Assembly (NCBI GenBank): GCA_016792765.1
Contig: JAEULD010000216.1
Location: 1 to 49,563, forward strand
Direction: 5' to 3'
DNA length: 49,563 nucleotides
DNA from: Candidatus Odyssella sp.
Lineage (GTDB): Bacteria > Pseudomonadota > Alphaproteobacteria > Bin65
In this document: piece after piece, positions 9,522 to 16,462 of the stretch
Layout: every line of letters starts with the position of its first letter
How positions within the stretch are numbered: the stretch's first letter is position 1
Notes under the pieces: model-generated
The model's input: the letters and a program-made list of their open reading frames with translations, nothing else
Told to the model about the DNA's origin: nothing
The model's database searches: none
Program-made: the position numbers and the translations under genes

Positions 9522-10892
9522 TCAGGTCTCCTTGAGCGTGAGCTTCACGTCGCCGAAGGCGACGGTGGCGCCGTTGGGGATCGGCACGGCCTTGTAAGGA
9601 TCGACCCGCTTGCCGTTGACCGTGACGCCGAACGAGGAGTTGAGGTCCTCGACGGCGAGGCCCTTGCCCAGCGCCACGATGCGCGCGTGGCGCCGCGAGA
9701 CGCTGCCGTCGGCGATCACCTTGGCGCAGAGCGCCTTGCTGCGCCCGATCACGAGGCCCTTGTCGGCGCCGAGGCTCGCGTTCTCGAGCTCGTGGCGGCC
9801 GATCGCGAGATAGACGGCCTCGCCGCTCGAATCCTTGCCGGTGAGCGTCCAGCCGCCGCCGGGGCCGACGACGGGCGGCGGCGGCGCATGGGCCACCGCG
9901 CTGCCGCCGCTGCGCCGGCGCACCCATTGGCTGTAGCTCTCGATCACCTGCACCGTGCCGCGCTTGCGCGTCAGCGCCAGCAGCAGCGAGGCGAGCGCCA
10001 GGATCGAGACGGCGCCGATCGCGACGTACATCTCGTAGGGGATGCTGGTGGCGCTCTTGCTGCACGCCGCACTGCTGCTCTCGAACTTGATCTTCTTGAG
10101 CTCCTCCTCGGTGGTGAGGAAGCGCAGCAGCGCGCTGACATGCGGCGAGTAGTAGACGCCCGACACGGCGGGCCCGTGCGCGACGGTCTCGCCGCCATTG
10201 CCCTTGGTGATCTTGAACGTCGACTGCGCGGCGAAGGTGTTGATGGCCACCACCTCGCCGCACTGGTTGAACAGCGGCCCGCCCGAATTGCCCGGATTGA
10301 GCGACGCGGTGTGCTGGACGATCGCCTGCACCGCGCCGTCCTTGGTGCCGCGCGCGCGCTCGGTCTTGGAGACGTCGCCGCGCGTGAACGAGGTTTCGAG
10401 CGTGGCGCCGGTCGTGTCGCCGGCCTTGGGGAAGCCGAACGCGAACACCGGCTCGCCCTTCTCGAGCTTCTGCCACGGCGCCGCCGAGAGCACGACGTTG
10501 GGCCGCTTCAGTTCCGGAACGTGCAGGATCGCGAGGTCGAAATCCTTGTTGCTCCAGACGCGCGTGGCCTTGAGCCGCCGCGACCAGTCGCCGTCGGGAA
10601 CGACGATCGCCAGCGCGGCGACGCCCGCCGGCATCTTGCCGGCCACGTCGACGACGTGGTGGTTGGTGACGACATAGCCCTCGCCGTTCAGCACGAATCC
10701 CGTGCCGTGGACGCCGAGGATCTCCTTGCCCTGATACTGGAAGAGGTGCTGGACGCGCACCACGCTGCGGTCGAGCTTCTTGACGTCGAACGCCGCCGCG
10801 TCGCCGCCCGCCGCGGCGATGGTGACGGCCAGTGCGGCCGCGAGTCGGCGTGAGGAAAACAACGGACTCAAGGGCGCGACGACGCTCGGCAA
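9522..10892 (-). CDS. Periplasmic trypsin-like protease with membrane helix and cytoplasmic FHA domain (copy 3)
   Basis: A 456-residue, most divergent member of the trio. It has a signal-type N-terminus, a protease domain with His (VVTNHHVVD), Asp (NKDFDLAILHV) and Ser (NPGNSGGPLF), a membrane helix (MYVAIGAVSILALASLLLAL), the juxtamembrane motif VQVIESYSQWVRRRS, and a C-terminal FHA domain (GLVIGRSKALCAKVI, SVSRRHARI, NSSFGVTVN). The start is uncertain: an in-frame stop lies at 10923-10925 and the first usable codon after it is a TTG at 10892 without a close Shine-Dalgarno. It follows the membrane-anchored PP2C gene, 96 bp downstream on the same strand. Confidence 0.83.
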   Translation of the reverse strand: MPSVVAPLSPLFSSRRLAAALAVTIAAAGGDAAAFDVKKLDRSVVRVQHLFQYQGKEILGVHGTGFVLNGEGYVVTNHHVVDVAGKMPAGVAALAIVVPDGDWSRRLKATRVWSNKDFDLAILHVPELKRPNVVLSAAPWQKLEKGEPVFAFGFPKAGDTTGATLETSFTRGDVSKTERARGTKDGAVQAIVQHTASLNPGNSGGPLFNQCGEVVAINTFAAQSTFKITKGNGGETVAHGPAVSGVYYSPHVSALLRFLTTEEELKKIKFESSSAACSKSATSIPYEMYVAIGAVSILALASLLLALTRKRGTVQVIESYSQWVRRRSGGSAVAHAPPPPVVGPGGGWTLTGKDSSGEAVYLAIGRHELENASLGADKGLVIGRSKALCAKVIADGSVSRRHARIVALGKGLAVEDLNSSFGVTVNGKRVDPYKAVPIPNGATVAFGDVKLTLKET

Positions 10893-10988
10893 GGGTTGCG
10901 GCGAACGGACTCCGCTCTTGCGCTAGCCCGCAATCGAGGCGGGATCATGTCAAAGGCCGACTCCGGGCGCAACGCGCCGGGCCCGGCG

Positions 10989-12398
10989 CTATTGCGGTTT
11001 CGGTTCCGGCGCCTGGCCCGGGCCTTGAGGCGCTGCGCCGGGCGGCGCCGGCGCGGCGGGCGGCACCGGCGCGCCGGGCGGCTTCTCGGCGTTGGGCGCG
11101 GGGTCTGCGTTCTTCTTCTCGTCGGGGCCGAGGCCGGACTGGCGCGGCGGCGCCGCCGGCGCGGGCTGCGCCGGACGCGGCGGCGCGCTGCGCGGCGCGG
11201 GCTGCTTCTTCTCGGGCTCGCCGCCGGTCGCCGGCGGCTCGCCCGGCTTCGTGCTGCCTGGGTCGGGCGCCGGAGCGGGCGCGGCCGGCGGAACGGCGCC
11301 CGGCGCCGGCGGGGCCTCGCGCGGCGGCGGCTCCGGCGGGCGCTGCGGCGGCACGGCCTCGCGGCGCTCGGCGGGCTCGGGTTTCATCGGCTCCGGCTTG
11401 GCCGGTTCGCCGCGCTTTTCGTCGGGCGCCGGCGCCTTCTCGGCCGGCTTCTCCTTGGGCGACGCGGCCGGCGACGTGCGCGTATCGGCGGCCTGCTTGT
11501 CCCACGGCTTGTAGACGACGGCCGCGGCGGCGCCGAGCGCCACCACCGTCGCCGCCGCGAAGGCCCACCGGCCGGCGCCGCCCGGCGAGCGGCGCAGCGG
11601 CGGCTGGCCGAGGATGCGCGTGGTGCGCGCCTCTTCGTCGTCGGCGCCGACGGTCGCGGGCGGCGGGCCGCCCACGCGCAACAGCGCCACCGTGATGTTG
11701 TCGCTCTTCGGCTTCGCGCGGTCGAACGCGCGGTCCGCCAGGTGCTTGGCGCCGTCGTCGCCGAGCTTCTTCGCCGAGAGCGCCGCGGCCATCTCGACCT
11801 GCGGGATCATCTCCCAGAGTCCGTCGGAGCAGACGAGGAACGCGTCGTGCTCCTTGACGGCGTCGGTGCCGAAATCGGGCATCGGGACCGCGTCGCCGCC
11901 GAGGCTCTGGGTCAGGCGGTTCTGGTCGGGATGCGTGCCCATCTCCTCTTCGGAGACCTTGCCGAGATCGACCAGCATCTGGACGACCGAATGATCGCGC
12001 GTGAGACGCGTCACGTGCCCGTCGCGCAGCCGGTAGATGCGGCTGTCGCCGACATGCGCCCAGTGCGCGCTGCCGTCGCGCACGAGCAGAAGCGCGCAGG
12101 TGCTGCGCGGCGTGAGGCCGCGCTCGGCGCCGGCGCGGTTGATGGATTCATGACCTTCGCGGACGATGCGCTCCAGCAGCCTCTTCGGCTCGATGGCGCT
12201 GCGCTTGTGCTCTTCCCAGATGCGGCGCGCGGTTTCGGCGACCTGGGCCGAGGCGAGGCTGCCGCCGGCGTGCCCGCCCATGCCGTCGGCGACGAGCACG
12301 AGCTGCTCGGTTCGCCCGTCGTTGGTCAGGACGAGACCCGCGTCCTGCTGCTCGTTGCGGCTGCCGACGTGCTGCGCGTATCCGCGTTCGATCTTCAT
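10989..12398 (-). CDS. Membrane-anchored PP2C-type Ser/Thr phosphatase with proline-rich outer tail
   Basis: About 469 residues. Residues 1-245 form a complete PP2C domain: RNEQQDAGL, LVADGMGGHAGG, HWAHVGDSRIYRL, TRDHS, FLVCSDGLWEM and KSDNITVALL supply the usual metal-binding aspartates. A membrane helix follows (RWAFAAATVVALGAAAAVVY, near 290), then about 165 residues that are mostly Pro, Ala, Glu and Lys and would lie in the periplasm. The catalytic domain would be cytoplasmic and oppose the kinase at 14303-16264. I chose the ATG at 12398 (MKIERGYAQHVG), which gives the standard PP2C N-terminus; an upstream start at 12446 would overlap the preceding gene. The Pro-rich tail could reach the cell wall or interact with the proteases. 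Confidence 0.88.
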   Translation of the reverse strand: MKIERGYAQHVGSRNEQQDAGLVLTNDGRTEQLVLVADGMGGHAGGSLASAQVAETARRIWEEHKRSAIEPKRLLERIVREGHESINRAGAERGLTPRSTCALLLVRDGSAHWAHVGDSRIYRLRDGHVTRLTRDHSVVQMLVDLGKVSEEEMGTHPDQNRLTQSLGGDAVPMPDFGTDAVKEHDAFLVCSDGLWEMIPQVEMAAALSAKKLGDDGAKHLADRAFDRAKPKSDNITVALLRVGGPPPATVGADDEEARTTRILGQPPLRRSPGGAGRWAFAAATVVALGAAAAVVYKPWDKQAADTRTSPAASPKEKPAEKAPAPDEKRGEPAKPEPMKPEPAERREAVPPQRPPEPPPREAPPAPGAVPPAAPAPAPDPGSTKPGEPPATGGEPEKKQPAPRSAPPRPAQPAPAAPPRQSGLGPDEKKNADPAPNAEKPPGAPVPPAAPAPPGAAPQGPGQAPEPKPQ

Positions 12399-12433
12399 GG
12401 CCGGCCCGGTATGGCTGAACTCGATTGCGCCAT

Positions 12434-13234
12434 CTACAGAGTCCATTCGACGATGGGCGTCGCCGCGCCGTTGCGGAACGGCGTCACGACGATCGCCGTG
12501 GTGTTGTCCTGCCCGCGCCGGTTCTTCTCCTCGACCGCGCGGAGCAGCTTGCGCGCGAGATCGAGCGCGTCGGCGTCTTCCTTGAGAATTGCGGCGATTT
12601 CTTGATCCGACAGCGTCTGGAGCCCGTCGCTGGCGAGCAGGAACTTGTCGCCCTCCCGGAGCCGGACCGGCGATTCGCGCAGGTCGAGCTTCGGGATCGG
12701 CTCGCCGATCAACGCCGAGCGCAGCGCGTTGCGGTGCGGATGCCGCGCCGCCTCTTCGGGCGAGAGGGCGCCCGCCGTCACCTGCTGGGCGAGCAGCGGG
12801 GCCATCGAATGGTCTTCGTTGAGCTGCTTGATGCCGCCGTCGCGGAAGCGCCAGAACGGCGAATCGCCGACGCTGACCCAGACCAGGCCGTCCTCGAGGA
12901 AGCCCGCGGCCACGAACGTGCAGCCCATGCCGGTCAATTGCGGATTGCCGTCGGCGTCGACGCGGATGCGCTCGTTGCTCTCGTTGAGGCTCTTGACCAT
13001 GCGGTCGGTGACCGATCCCGGCGCGCCCTGGTAGGTCTCGAGGAACGTGTCGACCGCGAGCGCGCTGGCATGCGCGCCGCCGCTGTGACCGCCCATGCCG
13101 TCGGCGAGCACGACCAGAAGATGCGAGGGGCGCGGATCGGTCTCCTTGAGGTCGTTCAAGAAGCCGAAATCGTCCTCCTGGTAGGGCCGGCCGCCTTGCA
13201 GCTGCAGGCCGGCGAAGTGCCGTCCCGGAATCAT
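12434..13234 (-). CDS. Soluble PP2C-type Ser/Thr phosphatase
   Basis: A 266-residue cytoplasmic PP2C phosphatase with all core motifs: RPYQEDDFGF, VVLADGMGGHSGG, GCTFVAAGF, VWVSVGDSPFWRF, NEDHS, FLLASDGLQTLSDQE and QDNTTAIVV. It resembles Stp/PrpC/PppA enzymes that reverse Hanks-type kinase phosphorylation. The ATG at 13234 begins the PP2C fold at once and lies 34 bp after the stop of the FHA gene; a longer reading of the frame would run into that gene. Two PP2C genes in one island suggest different substrates or compartment tethering. It lies between the FHA protein and the membrane PP2C, all on the minus strand. Confidence 0.9.
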   Translation of the reverse strand: MIPGRHFAGLQLQGGRPYQEDDFGFLNDLKETDPRPSHLLVVLADGMGGHSGGAHASALAVDTFLETYQGAPGSVTDRMVKSLNESNERIRVDADGNPQLTGMGCTFVAAGFLEDGLVWVSVGDSPFWRFRDGGIKQLNEDHSMAPLLAQQVTAGALSPEEAARHPHRNALRSALIGEPIPKLDLRESPVRLREGDKFLLASDGLQTLSDQEIAAILKEDADALDLARKLLRAVEEKNRRGQDNTTAIVVTPFRNGAATPIVEWTL

Positions 13235-13268
13235 GCAGCTGGCCCCGAGCGCGCCCGAAGAGCGGGTG

Positions 13269-14171
13269 TCATTTCTGATACCAGTCGAAGCTCTTGCCGC
13301 AGAACGGCACGAAGCGGAGCTTGGTCTGGCCGAGCAGGATATCCTCGCCGCCGGTGAGCTCCTGCGGAGACATGACCGGCTGCTCGTTGACGTAGACGAG
13401 GTTCCGACCCTGGCCGGGCAGGATGTAGAAGCGGCGGTGGCGGCCGTCGAAAGTGATCGTCGCGTGGTTCTCGCGCGAGATTTCCTCGTCGCCGAAATCG
13501 AGCGAGATGTTCTCGGTCGGCGCGCGGCCGATGCGGTTGTTGCCGTAGCCGACGTTGAGCGAGGCGCCGCGGCCCGGCCCGTCGACGACGGCGAGCCAGC
13601 CCACGACCGGATCGGCGATCGTGAAATCGGCCGACACCGGCGTGCCCGGCTTCGGGCGGCCGGCCTGCGACATCGCTCCGCCGGCCGGCGCGGCGGCGGG
13701 CGGCTGCGGCGGCGCCGCGGCCGCGGAGGCCGGGCGGTTCGGCCGGTAGATCTTGGTGGCGGCGTTGTCGGCCGGAACGTAGTCGCGCGCCGGCGAGGGT
13801 CCGTCGCGCGTCGGCGGCGGCGGCGGCGCGGCGGCCGGCTGCACGCGCGTCGGCAGCGGCGGCGGATCGGCGGGAATGTAGTCGCGCGCCGGCTCGTTGC
13901 GCGCGGCCTCGCGCGGCAGCGGCGGCGGGCCGCCGGCATACACGGTGGGCGTGGCGTCGGCGCCGGCCGCGCGGCCCGCATCGGGGCCGGGGTTCGTGCT
14001 GTCGGCCGTGGGCGCCGTCGCGATGTGGGTGGGCGGAACCTGGTCGGTCTGATCGTCGCTGGCGAGCAGGCGGTCGCGGATCGAGCGGCGCGGAACCTTG
14101 CGCGTCGCGTCCTCGCTGGCCTCGTCGCCGCCCTTGATCGTTTTCCCGTCCGGACCCTTGCGCTGCATCAT
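13269..14171 (-). CDS. FHA-domain adaptor protein with long disordered N-terminus
   Basis: A 300-residue soluble protein. Residues 1-190 are low-complexity Pro/Ala/Thr sequence with a twice-repeated element (ARDYIPADPPPLPTR and ARDYVPADNAATKIYRP) and many threonines that could be kinase substrates. Residues 195-300 form an FHA-type domain (GYGNNRIGRAPTENI for the GR motif, EEISRENHATI for the SxxH motif, YVNEQPV near the end). Shine-Dalgarno GAGGAGGA lies 8 nt before the ATG. It sits between the kinase and the phosphatases, so it probably works as a phosphothreonine adaptor or kinase substrate, like Fha1 in kinase/PP2C/FHA modules. Confidence 0.85.
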   Translation of the reverse strand: MMQRKGPDGKTIKGGDEASEDATRKVPRRSIRDRLLASDDQTDQVPPTHIATAPTADSTNPGPDAGRAAGADATPTVYAGGPPPLPREAARNEPARDYIPADPPPLPTRVQPAAAPPPPPTRDGPSPARDYVPADNAATKIYRPNRPASAAAAPPQPPAAAPAGGAMSQAGRPKPGTPVSADFTIADPVVGWLAVVDGPGRGASLNVGYGNNRIGRAPTENISLDFGDEEISRENHATITFDGRHRRFYILPGQGRNLVYVNEQPVMSPQELTGGEDILLGQTKLRFVPFCGKSFDWYQK

Positions 14172-14302
14172 CCGTCATTCCTCCTCGGACCGCACCCCCG
14201 CACGGAGATCCGGCCGGTTCACGAATTCATCATAGTCAAAAGCGCATCCGACGCCAGAAACCCCCTCCCCTGGCGAACGGCCGATCGTCTAGCGGCCCGG
14301 GG

Positions 14303-16264
14303 TCACGTGCCGAGCTGCCACGCATTGTTGCGGAAGCACGCCACCCCGACCCCGCTGTGGGTGCGGCCCGCGACCGTCAGCGTCTGCTGGAACCGCCGGC
14401 ACATCGTGCCGTCCTGGCCCGGCATGGTCGCGAGGATGCGGATCGAGCCGGTGGCGCCGGAGCGCTGGTTGCTCCAGGTGCTGGCCGCGGCCCCGTCACG
14501 CGCGGTCTCGAGCGTGAGCTTGAACAGACGGATCACGTAGAAGCAGTCCGTCTCCGACGCATAGGCACCCTTGATGACCGACAGCTCGCAGCTGATGCCC
14601 TTCGGCCGGCTCGCCTCCTCCTGCTCGCGGCGGCGCGCCTCTTCCTGTTCGCGCTGACGCTCCTCGTCCGCGCGGCGGCGGGCCTCGTCGTCGCGGCGGC
14701 GGGCTTCCTCCTCGCGGCGGCGCGCCTCTTCCTCGCGGCGCGCCTGGTCCTGGCGCGCTTCCTCGGCCCGGCGGCGCTCTTCCTCGCTCTGCGAGCGGCG
14801 CGCCTCTTCTTCGCGGCGACGGCGCTCTTCCTCGGCGCGCCGGCGCGCCTCTTCCTGGCGCCGCGCGACCTCTTCCTCCGCCTTCTTGCGTTCCTCTTCG
14901 GCCTTGCGCCGCGCCTCTTCGTCGCCGCGCCGGCGCGCTTCCTCGGCCTCCTGCTGGCGCTTCTTGACCTCTTCCTCGGCCTTGCGGCGCGCCTCGTCCT
15001 GGGCGCGGCGCTGGGCCTCGGCCTCGGCGCTGATCTTCGTCGTGTCGGTCTTGCCTTTGTCGTTCGTCGCGGTGCCGGTGCCGAACAGACCATGATCGGG
15101 ATTCATCGCGATGAAGGCGCCGGCGCCGGCCGCGCCGAGCAGCAGCACCACGCCCCCCACGATCGCCGCGATCTTGCCGGCGCCCATGCCGCGGCGCTGC
15201 GTGTGCGCGAGCGCATCTTCGCGGCCCACGGTCGGGAAGCGCATCGAGGGCGAGCCGCCGGTCGTCGGATTGCCGGCGGGGCTGGCCTTCGGCACGTGTC
15301 CGGCGATCATCGTGGCGCTGCTGCGCACCGACGCCTTCTCGCGCGCGGCCGCCTCGCGGCCCATCGTCGGCGGCGGCGCGGCCGGCACGTCCTGGCCGAG
15401 CAGCATCGCACGCCATTGCTCGACGGTCTGCGGCCGCTGCTCTTCCTCGACGCGCAGGCCGATGTCGATGCCCGAGAGGAAGGCATCGCTGAACCGCCCG
15501 CGCCCGGCCTCGGCCGCGGGCGTGATCGGATCGCGCTTCACGCGCGCCGGCGCCTCGGGCGGAATGCGCCCGGCCACGGCCTGATAGAGGATGCTGGCCA
15601 TGGCGTAGATGTCGGTCCACGGCCCCTGGTTGCCGTCGGCGAAATACTGCTCGAGCGGCGCGTAGCCCGGCGTCACGATCGAGGTGAGGTTCTTGCTCTT
15701 GCGCCCCACCGCGTTGCGCGCGGCGCCGAAATCGAGCAGCACCGGCGAGCCGTCCTCGCGGATGAAGATGTTGCCGGGCTTGAGGTCGCGATGCAGGTAG
15801 CCGGCCTTGTGCACGACCGCGAGCCCGTCGAGCAGCGGCAGAGTGAGGCCGAGCAGATCCTCTTCGGTGAAGTCGCTGCGGTGCTTCCGGAACAGCTCGG
15901 CGAGGCTCTGCCCCTGCTGGTACTCCATCACCATGTAGGCCGTGCCGTTCGCCTTGAACGCGCGATACACGGGCACGATGTTGGGATGGCGGAAGAGGCC
16001 CAGCGTCTGGGCCTCTTTCATGAAGCGGTCGAGACCCCATTCGTAGTCGTTGTTGTCGGCCGTCGAGCGCGGCTGAACCAGGGAATCGTCGCGCCGGACC
16101 GCGAATTCCGTCGGCAGGTATTCCTTGATCGCGACGTCCTTGCCGAGATTGTTGTCGGCCGCGAGGTAGGTAATGCCGAAGCCGCCATGCCCGAGCACGG
16201 ACTTCAGCGTGTATTCCTGAAGCTGGTAGCCGGCCGGCAGGGCGTTGAAATGCTGTTCGCTCAT
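14303..16264 (-). CDS. Transmembrane Hanks-type Ser/Thr protein kinase with periplasmic coiled coil
   Basis: A 653-residue kinase. Residues 15-290 form a full kinase domain: glycine loop GHGGFGITYLA, Lys47 in VAIKEYLP, Asp160 in LHRDLKPGN, LLDFGAA, and TPGYAPLEQY. A Ser/Thr/Pro-rich linker leads to one membrane helix (about 364-390, AAIVGGVVLLLGAAGAGAFI). The outer part has about 135 residues of Glu/Arg/Ala coiled coil and a C-terminal globular domain (about 550-653) with three cysteines that resembles the 17-kDa surface-antigen fold (CRRFQQTLTVAGRTHSGVGVAC). The ATG at 16264 puts the kinase fold at the start; a longer frame to 16387 is unlikely. It heads the phospho-signalling island. Confidence 0.92.
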   Translation of the reverse strand: MSEQHFNALPAGYQLQEYTLKSVLGHGGFGITYLAADNNLGKDVAIKEYLPTEFAVRRDDSLVQPRSTADNNDYEWGLDRFMKEAQTLGLFRHPNIVPVYRAFKANGTAYMVMEYQQGQSLAELFRKHRSDFTEEDLLGLTLPLLDGLAVVHKAGYLHRDLKPGNIFIREDGSPVLLDFGAARNAVGRKSKNLTSIVTPGYAPLEQYFADGNQGPWTDIYAMASILYQAVAGRIPPEAPARVKRDPITPAAEAGRGRFSDAFLSGIDIGLRVEEEQRPQTVEQWRAMLLGQDVPAAPPPTMGREAAAREKASVRSSATMIAGHVPKASPAGNPTTGGSPSMRFPTVGREDALAHTQRRGMGAGKIAAIVGGVVLLLGAAGAGAFIAMNPDHGLFGTGTATNDKGKTDTTKISAEAEAQRRAQDEARRKAEEEVKKRQQEAEEARRRGDEEARRKAEEERKKAEEEVARRQEEARRRAEEERRRREEEARRSQSEEERRRAEEARQDQARREEEARRREEEARRRDDEARRRADEERQREQEEARRREQEEASRPKGISCELSVIKGAYASETDCFYVIRLFKLTLETARDGAAASTWSNQRSGATGSIRILATMPGQDGTMCRRFQQTLTVAGRTHSGVGVACFRNNAWQLGT

Positions 16265-16462
16265 GGACTTCCGGAGCCGGGGCGCACGCGCGCCGCGCAA
16301 TTGGTTACGGGAACGGAATAGCAGGCCGTGCCCAAAATGCCCGCCGCGGCAACGTCGCGCGGGCTCCGGGCCGATGCCCCGATGCACGCATTACATCTAC
16401 CACAGTTAACGTTCTGCGGTAAGTGATTGCGAACACAGGCGCGGTCTCTCGCGCCGCGCCGC

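Noticed and set aside
8154..10853. 899-codon plus-strand frame opposite two protease-FHA genes
   Set aside because: It is an antisense shadow with Arg/Ala/Asp-rich composition and no domain, covering two well-supported genes.
10948..10953. TTGACA on the minus strand upstream of protease-FHA copy 3
   Set aside because: No acceptable -10 hexamer lies 16-18 bp downstream, so I do not call a promoter.
6333..16264. Type VI secretion gene cluster
   Set aside because: Kinase, PP2C and FHA genes resemble the T6SS regulatory trio, but no Tss structural gene (sheath, VipA/B, ClpV, IcmF) is present.
16265..16387. N-terminal extension of the Ser/Thr kinase to 16387
   Set aside because: The extra 41 residues are basic and unlike kinase N-termini; the ATG at 16264 begins just before the kinase fold.
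16400..16420. TTAACG...GGTAAG near the kinase promoter as a CtrA box
   Set aside because: The two halves do not fit TTAA-N7-TTAA spacing or sequence.
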